Assembly: GCF_014856545.2 (NCBI RefSeq)
Contig: NZ_CP109811.1
Coordinates: 4,272,001 to 4,336,000 of the forward strand
Direction of reading: 5' to 3'
Length of the DNA stretch: 64,000 nt
Source: Mesobacillus jeotgali
GTDB lineage: Bacteria > Bacillota > Bacilli > Bacillales > Cytobacillaceae
Below, in pieces: positions 19,028 through 30,379 of the stretch (positions are counted from its first letter, which is position 1; each line of letters begins with the position of its first letter). The notes beneath the pieces are model-generated. The model saw only the letters and a list, made by a program, of their open reading frames with translations. It searched no databases and was not told the origin of the DNA. Position numbers and translations under genes: made by a program.

Positions 19028-19960
19028 ATGACCCGCAACGCCAAAGGGAATAAAAAAATATGGAGACGAATTTTGATTGCGTTCTTCCTGTTGATGATTT
19101 CAGCAATCGGGATCTACTCCTATTCTTTATATAATTCAGTAACTAAGACAGTAGATTCCATACACGAGCCAATCAGCCGGGAAAAATCCGAAAAAAGAGT
19201 TACACCCATTACACTTGAAAAAGCAGAACCTTTCTCCGTACTAATGCTTGGAGTCGACGAACGTGACGGCGACACCGGCCGATCCGATACGATGGTCGTG
19301 GTTACGGTAAACCCTGATCAGAACTCTGTAAAAATGCTGAGCATTCCCAGGGATACAAGAACAGAAATCATCGGAAGAGGCTTTCAGGACAAAATTAACC
19401 ATGCCTATGCTTTCGGCGGTCCAGAAATGTCATTGGATACCGTGGAAAACCTGCTTGATATCCCGCTTGATTATTATTTGCAGGTCAATATGGAAGGCTT
19501 TTTAGAAATTGTTGATGCCGTAGGCGGTGTGACTGTTCAAAATGATTTCAGCTTTAAATATGGAGGCTATGATTTCCCCAAGGGTGAAATTGACCTTGAC
19601 GGGAAAAAGGCGCTTGCTTATTCGAGAATGAGATACGAGGATCCGAGAGGCGACTTCGGCCGACAGCAAAGGCAAAGGGAAATCATCCGCGCGGTAATCC
19701 GCAAGGGGGCCAAACTTTCTTCTTTAGGGAACTACGATGAAATACTTACAGCTTTAGGCAACAATGTTAAAACAAACCTGACATTTAGCGAGATGTATGA
19801 TATTCAGTCTAAATACAAAAAAGCCGGCAAACAAATCGAGGAGATTGAGATGAAGGGCACAGGCGGAAAAATTGATGGGATTTACTATTACCAGGTGGAT
19901 GATGCCGAAAAACAAAGGGTTCAGGAAGAGTTTAAATCACACTTGGGGATAAAAAAATAA
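19028..19960 (+). CDS. LytR-CpsA-Psr wall-polymer ligase (TagU-like)
   Basis: 310 residues: basic head, one membrane helix (about 14-34) and an LCP domain with FSVLMLGVDERDGDTGRSDT, MLSIPRDTRTEI, KINHAYAFGG and YSRMRYEDPRGDFGRQQRQR, which hold the conserved Asp and Arg residues. This is the second LCP protein in the window. Its position beside SLH genes suggests it may attach the SLH-binding polysaccharide, but LCP specificity cannot be read from sequence. CGGAGG precedes ATG 19028 at good spacing. Confidence 0.88.
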   Translation: MTRNAKGNKKIWRRILIAFFLLMISAIGIYSYSLYNSVTKTVDSIHEPISREKSEKRVTPITLEKAEPFSVLMLGVDERDGDTGRSDTMVVVTVNPDQNSVKMLSIPRDTRTEIIGRGFQDKINHAYAFGGPEMSLDTVENLLDIPLDYYLQVNMEGFLEIVDAVGGVTVQNDFSFKYGGYDFPKGEIDLDGKKALAYSRMRYEDPRGDFGRQQRQREIIRAVIRKGAKLSSLGNYDEILTALGNNVKTNLTFSEMYDIQSKYKKAGKQIEEIEMKGTGGKIDGIYYYQVDDAEKQRVQEEFKSHLGIKK

Positions 19961-20223
19961 AAAAATTATTTAGGACAAAGTCCTCAAAATCCAGTTTTAC
20001 TTTTTGGTTTTTCGACTATAATTACCCATTTAGTAGCGGTAATTCCCTATAAATATGGTTATTACAGTGTATTTTGATATTTTTTTACACTTAATTCTTT
20101 ATTTTACCATAATGAATTACCCTAATAAAACTTAGTTAGCAAGCGTAAGATATATTAGATTTTGGTTGAATAGCCATTTTGGGCTTCCCCCTTCTTCTGG
20201 TAAAAGACGGGGGTTTTTTTATG
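19961..20223 (+). terminator. Intergenic stretch ending in a terminator
   Basis: After the LCP gene the DNA is AT-rich and empty until a hairpin at about 20187-20223. There CCCCCTTCTTCTGG pairs imperfectly with AAAAGACGGGGG and is followed by seven T. It lies more than 200 bases after the stop, so it may end a long 3' UTR or a small unseen transcript. Confidence 0.55.
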
Positions 20224-20286
20224 CCCTTTACCATACAAACGCACTAACGCGCGGGGTCTGACCCCCGGCGCGTTAGTGTGGTAAAG
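20224..20286. repeat. GGGGTCTGACCCCC palindrome next to ugpB
   Basis: CTTTACCATAC...GTGTGGTAAAG arms enclose the core. It ends at 20286, immediately before the ugpB stop codon at 20287. Confidence 0.88.
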
Positions 20287-21648
20287 TTATTTTTTCTTTG
20301 TTTTATTGGCGATTTCAATGGCTCTGTCTGTTCCTTCTGCTGCCTGGTCTAGTGCTTCTTGTGGCGGTGTTCCCTGGTACATGTTTTCAAGTGCGGTGAC
20401 GACTTGCTGGCGTGATTCAGGGAAGACGGAGATCAATGCACCCTGGGTCGCAAAGGATGGTTTTGTATCCTGCAGCTGGTCTACTGTTACCTTGAACTGC
20501 GGATACTTTTCCCACTCTTTCTTCACGATGTCTTCTTCATATGCAGCCGGGTTGATGGCGAAGTAGCCTGTGCCGATATGCCATTTCGCCTGGCTTTCCG
20601 GTGAGGCGAGGAACTTCATGAATTCCCATGCTGCCTGCTGCTTATCCTCGCCAATCCCTTTGCTCATCCATAATGATGCTCCGCCAATTGCGACACCCTG
20701 TCTCTCGACTTCATCCGGATAAGGGATATAGGCTACTCCTACATCAAATGATGAGTTATTGATCGCGCCGGCAACACCTGCTGATGAATCCATGTACATC
20801 GCGACTTTTCCTGTCTGGAAGGCAGCCCGGATGTCATCCCAGTTCGTTCCGTAGTTGCCGAAAGTTCCAGCTTTGTTCATGTCGTCCAGGAACTTGAAGA
20901 CACGAAGGCCTTCTTCTCCATTAAACACAGCTTTTGTTGCGTCATCAGAGCGGCCGTTATCATTGTCGACATACAGACCACCCTGTGTGGCGACTAGCTG
21001 TTCAAAGAACCAGCCATATGTCAGCATTGAGAAACCAAAACGCTCATTTTTCTTCGTCAGCTTTTCTGCAGCAGCTTTTACTTCGCTAAACGTTTGTGGC
21101 GGGCTTTCAGGGTCCAGACCCGCTTCTTTAAAAGCATCCTTGTTATAAATCATTACCGGAGTCGAAGAGTTGAATGGCATCGAATAAAGCTTGCCATCAA
21201 CCTTATAGTAGTTAAGAATATTCTCTTCAAGTTGGGACAGATCATAATTGTCCTTATCAATGAATGTCTGCATCGGCTCGATGAAGCCGCTCTCGATCAT
21301 ATACTTCGTCCCTACTTCGAATACCTGCATGATGGCCGGCGCATTATCGGTGCCGCCAACACTGCGAAGCTTTGTCAGCGCTTCTTCATACGTACCCTGG
21401 AATTCTGCATTGACCACAACTTTATCCTGAGAATTGTTGAAATCCGCGACAATGCCATCAAGCGCTTCCTGGCCCGGCCCCGACATCGCATGCCAGAACG
21501 ATATTTCTGTTTTCTCGCCCGGCTTCGTGCCGCCATCCTTCTCCTTGTCTTTGTCATCTCCCTTGCTTGCATCATTCGAGCATGCCGTCATGACCAACAG
21601 ACTGAAAATCGCACTAATCACGAGGAACCATCTGAACTTTTTCACCAT
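20287..21648 (-). CDS. ugpB: sn-Glycerol-3-phosphate-type ABC transporter substrate-binding lipoprotein (UgpB-like)
   Basis: About 453 residues. A lipobox LLVMTAC gives a lipid-anchored extracellular solute receptor, followed by an Asp/Lys/Gly linker and a family-1 extracellular binding fold. TEISFWHAMSGPGQEAL, SMPFNSSTPVMIYNKDAF and FPESRQQVVTALENM are typical of UgpB. It would capture glycerol-3-phosphate or glycerophosphodiesters. ATG 21648 has GGGGTG 8 bases upstream; a GTG four codons earlier is too close to it. It is the last gene of ugpC-A-E-B, after a 61-base gap. Confidence 0.85.
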   Translation of the reverse strand: MVKKFRWFLVISAIFSLLVMTACSNDASKGDDKDKEKDGGTKPGEKTEISFWHAMSGPGQEALDGIVADFNNSQDKVVVNAEFQGTYEEALTKLRSVGGTDNAPAIMQVFEVGTKYMIESGFIEPMQTFIDKDNYDLSQLEENILNYYKVDGKLYSMPFNSSTPVMIYNKDAFKEAGLDPESPPQTFSEVKAAAEKLTKKNERFGFSMLTYGWFFEQLVATQGGLYVDNDNGRSDDATKAVFNGEEGLRVFKFLDDMNKAGTFGNYGTNWDDIRAAFQTGKVAMYMDSSAGVAGAINNSSFDVGVAYIPYPDEVERQGVAIGGASLWMSKGIGEDKQQAAWEFMKFLASPESQAKWHIGTGYFAINPAAYEEDIVKKEWEKYPQFKVTVDQLQDTKPSFATQGALISVFPESRQQVVTALENMYQGTPPQEALDQAAEGTDRAIEIANKTKKK

Positions 21649-21709
21649 CTTGCTGAACACCCCTTTTATTAAAATGCTTCTGGATACCAGAAGTTGAAAC
21701 CTAAATGAA

Positions 21710-22528
21710 TTACTTGAGCGCTCCCTGGGTCAGGCCTTTTTGGAGCTGCTTCTGACCTGCAAAAAGCAATAGCAGCGTCGGGATGATGACCACGATCACT
21801 CCCGCCATGACGACGCCCCATTCAGTGGCAACTTCCTGGGATTGCAGCTGCTTCAAGCCGATCTGCACCGTCCTTACCTGGTCCGTGCTTGTGACGAGCA
21901 ATGGCCATAAATACATATTCCATGTCGTCAGGAATCCGTAGGCACCCAGCGTGACAAGGCTTGTTTTTGACACAGGCAGTATCACTCTCCAGAAGAAAGC
22001 AAACTTTCCAAGCCCGGCAACTTCCGCTGCTTCATGCAGCTCCTTGGGAATCGTCTTGAAGTGCTGCCGCAGCAGGAAGGTCCCGAACGCCAATGCGAAA
22101 AATGGCACGGTCAACCCTTGATATGTGTTCATCCAGTCAAGCTTTTGGATGGTAAAAAAGTTAGGAATCATCGTTGCTTCCCAGGGAATCATCATCGTCG
22201 AGATAAACACGAAGAAGATGAAGTCCCTTCCCTTAAATGGAATGAAAACAAAGGCATATGCCGCCAGACTGCAGACTACCAGCTGGCCAAGCATGACGCC
22301 GAAAGACACGACGAAGCTATTGATAAGGTAATTCATCAGCGGCAGCCGGTCGAACACTTTTACATAGTTATCAAAATGGATCGATTCAGGAAAAAACTTT
22401 CCCTGCAGGATTTCCCCGCCAGACATGAAGCTGATCATGAAGGCATACATCACCGGGAAAAAGACAAGGAAGGCAGAAATCGCCAGCAAAATGTAAAACA
22501 GGATTTTTTTCGGTGTCGACATCATCAT
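21710..22528 (-). CDS. ugpE: Glycerol-3-phosphate-type ABC transporter permease UgpE
   Basis: 272 residues with six membrane helices and the EAA loop EAAEVAGLGKFAFFWRVILP, which contacts the ATPase. It belongs to the MalG/UgpE class of inner permeases for carbohydrate-type importers. Its ATG overlaps the stop of ugpA by four bases, indicating translational coupling. Confidence 0.88.
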   Translation of the reverse strand: MMMSTPKKILFYILLAISAFLVFFPVMYAFMISFMSGGEILQGKFFPESIHFDNYVKVFDRLPLMNYLINSFVVSFGVMLGQLVVCSLAAYAFVFIPFKGRDFIFFVFISTMMIPWEATMIPNFFTIQKLDWMNTYQGLTVPFFALAFGTFLLRQHFKTIPKELHEAAEVAGLGKFAFFWRVILPVSKTSLVTLGAYGFLTTWNMYLWPLLVTSTDQVRTVQIGLKQLQSQEVATEWGVVMAGVIVVIIPTLLLLFAGQKQLQKGLTQGALK

Positions 22529-23433
22529 TGATAGTGCACCTTCTTTTCTCCGAGCTTAAATTGCAAAATCGTCACGATTAAAATACAGATGAACAAAAAG
22601 ACTGCCTGGGCGCTTGCCGTCCCGAACTGATAGTTGACGAATGCTTCCCGGTAGATAGAATAAACGATTAGGTTGGTTGCCTGGGAAGGGCCGCCCTTCG
22701 TTAAAATATCGACCTGCCCGAATGTCTGGAATGCATTGATCAAGGAAATCGTGATGATGAAAAACAATGTTGGCGACAGCATCGGAATCGTGATCCTGCG
22801 CAGCTGATACCAGTAGCCGGCACCGTCGATCTTCGCGCTTTCATATAAATATTCATCGATGTTTTGCAGTCCGCCGAGCAGGATGAGAAAAGAGAACCCG
22901 ATATTCATCCAGATTGTTGAGATTGAAATCGATACGAGCGCCCAATCTGGATCAAGCAGCCACTGCACACCTGGCAAATTCATGACATTCAGCAGCCGGT
23001 TGAACATCCCGATGCTGGGGTGGAACAGAAACAGCCAGACAACAGAGGAAGCAGCGACCGAAATGCCCATTGTCGAGGAATAGACAGTCCGGAAGAAGCC
23101 GATTCCTTTCAGCTTTTCATTAGCGATCAGAGCCAGGAACAGCGCGATGATCACCCCTGTTGGAACGGTATACAGGACAAATAGCACCGTCGCCTTGATA
23201 CTGTTGCGGAATTCCTTTGACTCGAAAAGATAGGCGTAATTTTCAAAGCCGACAAACAATGCAGCGGCACCCTGCTGGTCGGTCAGGAAAAAGCTCAGGT
23301 AAATCGTCCGGAACATCGGGTAAAAAATGAAAACCGCAAACAGGAGGATCGACGGAAACAGATACAAAAGGGCTGTGCGGGCGTTAAGTGATTTCCTCCA
23401 AAATCCCAGTTTCCGAGGAGCGTCTGCTTTCAT
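22525..23433 (-). CDS. ugpA: Glycerol-3-phosphate-type ABC transporter permease UgpA
   Basis: 302 residues, six membrane helices. The EAA loop is visible as ESAKIDGAGYWYQLRRITIP, as in MalF/UgpA permeases. With UgpE it forms the membrane channel of the importer. Start ATG 23433 overlaps the end of ugpC (ATGA), so the four genes are one operon, transcribed leftward from the leader at 24596-24690. Confidence 0.88.
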   Translation of the reverse strand: MKADAPRKLGFWRKSLNARTALLYLFPSILLFAVFIFYPMFRTIYLSFFLTDQQGAAALFVGFENYAYLFESKEFRNSIKATVLFVLYTVPTGVIIALFLALIANEKLKGIGFFRTVYSSTMGISVAASSVVWLFLFHPSIGMFNRLLNVMNLPGVQWLLDPDWALVSISISTIWMNIGFSFLILLGGLQNIDEYLYESAKIDGAGYWYQLRRITIPMLSPTLFFIITISLINAFQTFGQVDILTKGGPSQATNLIVYSIYREAFVNYQFGTASAQAVFLFICILIVTILQFKLGEKKVHYQ

Positions 23434-24562
23434 AGGAACACCTCTTTATCAAACACATGGTTCTCGATGTCTGTAGGAATCTTGATGATTTTTTCCGTAG
23501 AGCTGTCAAACAGGCAGACCGAATCATAGCTGATGACAATTGGGACCAAATCCCCGACGTCAATCCGCCACTGGCCGGTCCATTTCGCCATCCATTCCCT
23601 GCCGCCCATATCGAAGGAGAAAATCGTTTCATTGCCGAGCACCTCGACATTGGTCGTCTTCACATAAATCTTATCCTCCACCTTCGTCTCCTTCGTCGCT
23701 GCCTTAAGATGCTCGGGACGGATACCGACAATGATCATGTCTGTTTTTAACAGATGACGATCTTCTACCGGTATGGCTAGTTTTGCTTCCTCACTGAATA
23801 CAATCTCATCCTTTTCTTGATTGACCTTCCCTTCGCCAATATTCATCGGCGGTGAGCCAATAAATGTCGCGACAAAAGGATTGGCCGGATTATTGTAAAT
23901 ATCGATCGGCTTGCCAATCTGCTGGATTTTCCCGTCATGAAGGATCATGATCCTGTCCCCCATTGTCATCGCCTCGACCTGGTCATGGGTGACATAAATC
24001 ATCGTGATGCCAAGCCGCCTCTGGATTTGGCGGATTTCCGACCGCATATGCGCGCGCAGCTTGGCGTCCAGATTGGATAATGGCTCATCCATCAGGCAAA
24101 TCGGGGCCTGGTTGACAATCGCACGCGCTAGCGCGACCCGCTGTCTTTGGCCGCCGGACAGCTCACGGGGCTTCCTTTTCAGGTACGGTGTCAGTCCGAG
24201 CATTTCCGCGACATCCTCACAGCGCTTTTTCCGCTCTGTTTTCGGGACTTTTTTTACATGAAGCCCGAAGATGATATTCTCCTCAACCGTTAAATGTGGA
24301 TATAGAGCATAGTTTTGAAAAACCATTGAGATATCCCTTTTGCTTGGCGGAAGCCAGTTCGCCTCGACATCGCCAATCTTCAGGGTTCCGCCCGTGATTT
24401 CCTCCAGGCCGGCGATCATGCGAAGCATCGTACTTTTTCCGCAACCGGACGGACCGACGAGGACGAAGAACTCTCCGGGCTCGATTGTGACTGTAATATC
24501 TGAAATGACTTCTGTTTTTTATCATATGATTTCGAAACACCAACCAATTCTACTTTTTTCAT
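23430..24562 (-). pseudogene. ugpC: ABC transporter ATPase UgpC, interrupted by a one-base frameshift
   Basis: The start (MKKVELVGVSKSYDKK, ATG 24562, AAGGGTGG upstream) and the rest (VLVGPSGCGKSTMLRMIAGL Walker A, LSGGQRQRVALARAIV signature, MDEPLSNLDAKLR Walker B, then a TOBE-like C-terminus) lie in different frames. They join if one A is added to the A6 run at 24515-24520, giving about 377 residues, the normal UgpC/MsmX size. All motifs survive, so this is either a sequencing undercall or a very recent mutation. UgpC energises the UgpA/E importer. Confidence 0.85.
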
Positions 24563-24595
24563 GCTCGCCACCCTTTCTCTATAAATCCTTTTCCT

Positions 24596-24690
24596 GAAAA
24601 AAGAGACCACAAATAATGCCTATCCATTCAGGCAGTAGATGTGGTCTCCTGGTCTCCGTCACAAAGTATTAACTTGTAAAGTTTGCAATA
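24596..24690 (-). promoter_or_regulatory. GlpP-type antitermination leader of the ugp operon
   Basis: On the minus strand an ACAAGTTAAT...GTGACGGAGACC block is followed by a hairpin (GAGACCAC 24603-24610 with GTGGTCTC 24641-24648) and a T run. The same block plus terminator precedes glpD and glpF. In B. subtilis GlpP with glycerol-3-phosphate binds such leaders and prevents termination. Here it links ugp transport to the same signal. The glpP gene is not in the window. Confidence 0.78.
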
Positions 24691-24762
24691 TATATTGAGA
24701 GTATATGTTTTTTAGTTTGCTAGTATGTTAGGAAATTACATTTCACAAAAAGTGAGGGAATC

Positions 24763-25602
24763 ATGAGAACTATATCGCTTTTATTCCTCTGTTTAATTTT
24801 GCTGGTAAGTGCCGGTTGTGAGAATCGCAGAGTTGCACCAGCTTTTGTTTTAACGGAAGATTTCATCATCATCGCTCATAGAGGAGCATCGGCCTACGCG
24901 CCTGAACATACATTGCCTGCTTATGATCTGGCAGTGCACTCAGGTGCCGATTATATCGAAATAGACCTGCAGATGACAAAAGACGGTGAATTGATCGCCC
25001 TGCATGATTCTGAACTGGACCGAACGACGAATGGCTCCGGGCTTGTAAAAACGCAAACTCTGGATAAAATCAAGGCGCTGGAAGCCGGTTCGTGGTTCAA
25101 TGAGCAGTACCCACAACTCGCAGATTCCGCCTATGAAAAGGCAGAAATCCCCACACTCGAGGAAATTTTTCAGCGTTATGGAAAAAGCGTAAATTACTAC
25201 ATCGAAACCAAATCGCCAGGGATGGAAGTGAAGTTAATCAATCTACTTAGGAAGCATTCGCTGGTTCAGTCTGAATCGAAAGTCATCATTCAATCTTTTC
25301 ACAGCAAAAGCCTGAGGAAAATCCATAAGCTGGAACCGGGAATTCCGCTGATCCAGCTTTACAGATATTCTGGTAAGGCAAGATTGACAGACCGAGAGCT
25401 CCGGTCGCTGAAGAAATATGCGTCCGGAATCGGAGCCAACTTCGGAAAGGTAGATGTAGAATATATTAAAAAAGCCCATCGTCATGGGTTGGCGGTCCAC
25501 CTTTTTACCGTCAATAGTGACGACGACATTCAGCAGGCTTATGAGATTGGAGCGGATGGAGTGTTTACGGATTATCCTGAAAAAAGGCCAGGGAGTTATT
25601 AA
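24763..25602 (+). CDS. glpQ: Membrane-anchored glycerophosphodiester phosphodiesterase (GDPD)
   Basis: 279 residues. Lipobox LVSAGC (Cys about 19) places it on the outer face of the membrane. The GDPD fold shows IIAHRGASAYAPEHTLPAY (catalytic His and metal-binding Glu), YIEIDLQMTKDGELIALHD and a late AVHLFTVNSDDD segment. It hydrolyses glycerophosphodiesters to glycerol-3-phosphate, the presumed substrate of the divergent Ugp importer. An AAAGTGAGGG site precedes ATG 24763. glpQ is used by family function; it is not necessarily the B. subtilis orthologue. Confidence 0.85.
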   Translation: MRTISLLFLCLILLVSAGCENRRVAPAFVLTEDFIIIAHRGASAYAPEHTLPAYDLAVHSGADYIEIDLQMTKDGELIALHDSELDRTTNGSGLVKTQTLDKIKALEAGSWFNEQYPQLADSAYEKAEIPTLEEIFQRYGKSVNYYIETKSPGMEVKLINLLRKHSLVQSESKVIIQSFHSKSLRKIHKLEPGIPLIQLYRYSGKARLTDRELRSLKKYASGIGANFGKVDVEYIKKAHRHGLAVHLFTVNSDDDIQQAYEIGADGVFTDYPEKRPGSY

Positions 25603-25753
25603 AGAAAGGCTGTTTTGGCACTGATTGTTCCTTTTCGTACATGATTAGGTGATCACGCTGAAAAATGTGTCGGTTATTTTTGAGAAGGTTTCTGAATTAA
25701 ACTGCAAACCGATTTTTACTTCTGGTAACAAAGTTTATTACACGAGCCTAAAT

Positions 25754-25777
25754 AAAAAACCTCCTTATAAAAGGAGG
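25754..25777 (-). terminator. Terminator of glpD
   Basis: CCTCCTT (25760-25766) pairs with AAGGAGG (25771-25777), followed on the minus strand by TTTTTTATTT, downstream of the glpD stop. Confidence 0.85.
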
Positions 25778-25800
25778 CTTACTGAATATTATATCTGTAC

Positions 25801-27453
25801 TTATTCAACCGGTATGGTCGCCTTATTGATTTCTTGATCAAGTTCTGCTTCGAATCTAGCTTTTTCAGCTTCTGACCAGCTAAAGAGTTCCGCCATATAA
25901 TTGCTGACACCTTTTCTTGTTTTATATACGGAATCGATATCAAACAGTAAATCTCCCGTTCTTCTGAAGTAGAAATCAACAAGTGTGGCAATAAGCTCAT
26001 GCTGAATTCCATAAGCCAATTTCGCAAAGGTAATGAGCGGCAGATTGAATTTCTCAGCCTCTTCCTTTCTTTCATTGATCAGGCCAAACACGATCGGAGC
26101 GTTGGAACCATAAAATGATGCAATGTGCTTGGCATCCTCTTTAGACAGGCCAGCTTTTACTCCTTGCTGCGCTGCTGCTTCAATAAACTGCTGGAACTTT
26201 TCTGAACCTCCAAAGTCTCCTCCAGAAATAGGCAAATGCATCGTTTGGCTAGAATTGAGCTTCCGGCCTTCTGAGGACTCCAATTTCCCGGCCACAAGGT
26301 CAACAATTGTTTCCGCCATCTTGCGGTAGCCTGTCAACTTGCCGCCGGCAATCGTAATCAATCCTGACTCTGATTCCCAAATTTCATCTTTACGGGAAAT
26401 CTCGGACGGTCCTTTTCCTTCTTCGTGGATTAACGGACGGATTCCAGCCCAGCTGGACTCGACATCCTCAGGCTTTGCTTTAACCTCCGGGAACATGTAG
26501 TTGATCGCATTGATCAAATAGTTCATATCGGCTTGGGTCATTTTCGGATTTGCTTTATCCTCATCATAAAACGTGTCGGTCGTGCCAACATATGCTTTGC
26601 CGTTGCGAGGAATTGCGAACACCATTCTTTTATCCGGCGTATCGAAATAGACTGCCTGCTTGAGCGGGAATCGAGACTGGTCGATAACAATGTGGACACC
26701 TTTTGATAAAATTAAGCTCTTGCCTTTCTTGGAGCCGTCTTTTTCACGAATGTTATCCACCCACGGACCAGTAGCGTTGATGATTTTCTTTGCATAGACC
26801 TCGTACTTATTCCCTGATAGCTGATCATTGACTATGACGCCAACAATCCTGCCGTTTTCATAAAGAAGGTTCTCTACCTTGGCATAATTTAGTGCTGTTG
26901 CGCCTTTTTCAACCGCTGCCTTCATGACCTCAATTGTCAGTCGCGCATCATCCGTGCGGTACTCGACGTAATATCCGCCACCCTTTAAACCTTCCTTTTT
27001 AATAAGCGGCTCTCTTCGCAATGTTTCATCCTTGGAAAACATCGTTCTCCTTTCGGCCTTTTTTACACCTGCTAGAAAGTCATAGACTCGCAGGCCAATT
27101 GAAGTCGTAAAGCTGCCAAAGGTTCCGCCCTTGTGAAACGGAAGAAGCATCCACTCAGGAGTCGTTACATGCGGCCCATTTTCATAAACGATCGCTCTTT
27201 CCTTCCCTACTTCAGCTACTACCTTCACATCCAGTTGCTTCAAATAACGAAGGCCTCCATGAACAAGCTTTGTAGAACGGCTGGACGTACCTGCCGCGAA
27301 GTCCTGCATTTCAAGAACAGCGGTACTTAACCCTCTCGTAGTGGCGTCAAGAGCAATTCCCGCACCTGTAATGCCGCCGCCGATGACTAGCAAATCAAAT
27401 TTATTGTTTTTTAAATTGGAGATAATATCATTGCGTTTTGTATTCGTGAACAT
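25801..27453 (-). CDS. glpD: Aerobic glycerol-3-phosphate dehydrogenase
   Basis: About 550 residues. FAD-binding Rossmann motif [18 protein letters not shown] near the N-terminus, then [30 protein letters not shown] and [15 protein letters not shown], all conserved in GlpD. It is a membrane-associated flavoenzyme that oxidises glycerol-3-phosphate to dihydroxyacetone phosphate and feeds electrons to menaquinone. ATG 27453 is chosen because GGGAGG lies 8 bases upstream; an earlier in-frame start lies inside the leader hairpin region. It has its own GlpP-type leader, separate from glpFK. Confidence 0.94.
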   Translation of the reverse strand: MFTNTKRNDIISNLKNNKFDLLVIGGGITGAGIALDATTRGLSTAVLEMQDFAAGTSSRSTKLVHGGLRYLKQLDVKVVAEVGKERAIVYENGPHVTTPEWMLLPFHKGGTFGSFTTSIGLRVYDFLAGVKKAERRTMFSKDETLRREPLIKKEGLKGGGYYVEYRTDDARLTIEVMKAAVEKGATALNYAKVENLLYENGRIVGVIVNDQLSGNKYEVYAKKIINATGPWVDNIREKDGSKKGKSLILSKGVHIVIDQSRFPLKQAVYFDTPDKRMVFAIPRNGKAYVGTTDTFYDEDKANPKMTQADMNYLINAINYMFPEVKAKPEDVESSWAGIRPLIHEEGKGPSEISRKDEIWESESGLITIAGGKLTGYRKMAETIVDLVAGKLESSEGRKLNSSQTMHLPISGGDFGGSEKFQQFIEAAAQQGVKAGLSKEDAKHIASFYGSNAPIVFGLINERKEEAEKFNLPLITFAKLAYGIQHELIATLVDFYFRRTGDLLFDIDSVYKTRKGVSNYMAELFSWSEAEKARFEAELDQEINKATIPVE

Positions 27454-27476
27454 GGTGTTTTCCTCCCTTAGAACAG

Positions 27477-27572
27477 AAAAAGAGACCACGAAAAACATTA
27501 CCTAATGGACGGTAATGCTTCGCGGTCTCTCCAGATCTCCTGCCGTTTTATTAACTTGTTATCATTGTATCA
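27477..27572 (-). promoter_or_regulatory. GlpP-type antitermination leader of glpD
   Basis: On the minus strand AACAAGTTAATAAAACGGCAG is followed by GGAGATCTGG. A long hairpin comes next (AGAGACCACG at 27481-27490 with CGCGGTCTCT at 27521-27530, inner stem CATTACC/GGTAATG) and then TTTTTC. The arrangement is the same as the ugp and glpF leaders. Confidence 0.85.
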
Positions 27573-27637
27573 AATTCCACTGTGAAATGATAATGTCTTA
27601 TTTTTGAATTTTTCTTTTTAAGCACTCGAAACAGCCT

Positions 27638-29152
<1,515 letters not shown>

Positions 29153-29201
29153 TTAACCGCTTTCAATTTTATCCTTACTACGCCCCAACCTGCATTTATC
29201 C

Positions 29202-30026
29202 TTATGCTCCAATATTAGATGGATTTAATTGTCCAGCTTGTTTTTTTCCTACTGTATAAGCTAATGCTAGAACTACTGCCACTATACCAATTACCAGCCA
29301 AAAAGTCCCTGTGATTGCTCCTGTGAAAAGAGCTTTGTATGCGACTGCTCCCAGTGAACCACCTAACAGCGGTCCAACAACCGGAATCCATGAATATCCC
29401 CAGTTTGATCCGCCTTTGCCTGGAATCGGCAGCAGGAAGTGGGCGATACGCGGCCCCAGGTCACGCGCAGGGTTAATCGCATATCCTGTTGTACCTCCTA
29501 GTGACATACCGATAACTACAATCAACAATCCAACTGCGATAGGGTTTAACCCCTCAGTAAACTGATTTGCTCCGATGAACAATAATCCTAAAACAAGAAT
29601 AAAAGTGCCGAAAACTTCACTGAATAAGTTTGAAAAAGTGTTTGGAATTGCAGGTCCTGTTGAGAACACGCCCAATTTTGTGCCAGGATCTTCTGTTGCC
29701 TTCCAGTGTGGAAGATAATGCAAGAATACTAGAGTTGCTCCAATGAATGCACCAATCATCTGCGCCACCATATAGCCTGGTACATCTGCCCACGGGAATG
29801 AGCCATCAATCGCCAGTGCCAATGTAACCGCTGGGTTAAGGTGTGCTCCGCTTATTGAACCTACCGCAAAAACCCCCATTGTAACTGCCAGTCCCCACGC
29901 AATTGTAATGACAATCCATCCAGCGTCCTTCGCGTAAGAATTCTTCAACGAAGAGCCAGCGCCAATCCCGGCACCGAAGACAATCAAAATCATTGTGCCA
30001 ATTAATTCTCCCATAAATGCTGACAT
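29202..30026 (-). CDS. glpF: Glycerol uptake facilitator (aquaglyceroporin)
   Basis: About 274 residues, six membrane helices, with both half-helix motifs: SGAHLNPAVTLALA and YAINPARDLGPRI. The extra Asp after the second NPA-R box marks a glycerol rather than water channel. ATG 30026 follows GAAAGGGGAA; a longer frame from 30083 runs into the leader and is unlikely. First gene of glpFK. Confidence 0.94.
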   Translation of the reverse strand: MSAFMGELIGTMILIVFGAGIGAGSSLKNSYAKDAGWIVITIAWGLAVTMGVFAVGSISGAHLNPAVTLALAIDGSFPWADVPGYMVAQMIGAFIGATLVFLHYLPHWKATEDPGTKLGVFSTGPAIPNTFSNLFSEVFGTFILVLGLLFIGANQFTEGLNPIAVGLLIVVIGMSLGGTTGYAINPARDLGPRIAHFLLPIPGKGGSNWGYSWIPVVGPLLGGSLGAVAYKALFTGAITGTFWLVIGIVAVVLALAYTVGKKQAGQLNPSNIGA

Positions 30027-30081
30027 AAACAATTCCCCTTTCGTGTATATCAATAAGATGTATATACAGCTAAGAAGATGC

Positions 30082-30180
30082 AAAAAAAGGGAGATTCACA
30101 CAGCATACCTAAAAAAGCATAGGTATTTCAGTGTGAATCTCCCAATCTCCGTCACATTCTTAACTTGTAATTGGAGTATA
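30082..30180 (-). promoter_or_regulatory. GlpP-type antitermination leader of glpFK
   Basis: ACAAGTTAAGAATGTGACGG and GAGATT on the minus strand precede a hairpin made of GGGAGATTCACAC (30089 on) and GTGTGAATCTCCC (to 30142), followed by seven T. It shares the ACAAGTTAA and GTGACGGAGA blocks with the ugp leader. Confidence 0.87.
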
Positions 30181-30379
30181 CTCAAAGCTGAAAGCGCTGT
30201 CAACAGGTTTGTCTCATATTTTTGATTTTAATAGTGTGTATAATCAATCCATCAACCCGATTCAGGTTTCTAATGAGATTTTCCGTCTGCCACACGGCAC
30301 AGCACGATAAGCCTATTAACCTCTATTTAAAAGCCCCCTGCTATACGGATACTACCGCTCAGAAAGAATGTTAAATCTA
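30181..30379. other. Intergenic region glpF/comK
   Basis: This stretch lies upstream of glpF and downstream of comK. CTGAAAGCGCTGTCAACA at 30189-30206 resembles a cre (CcpA) site (consensus TGWNANCGNTNWCA), which would fit carbon catabolite repression of glpFK. Otherwise I see nothing. Confidence 0.5.

Noticed and set aside
24515..24520. Programmed -1 ribosomal frameshift in ugpC at the A6 run
   Set aside because: The run is in a suitable phase for slipping, but there is no downstream stimulatory structure obvious, ATPase genes of this family do not use frameshifting, and three other genes here show the same one-base loss.
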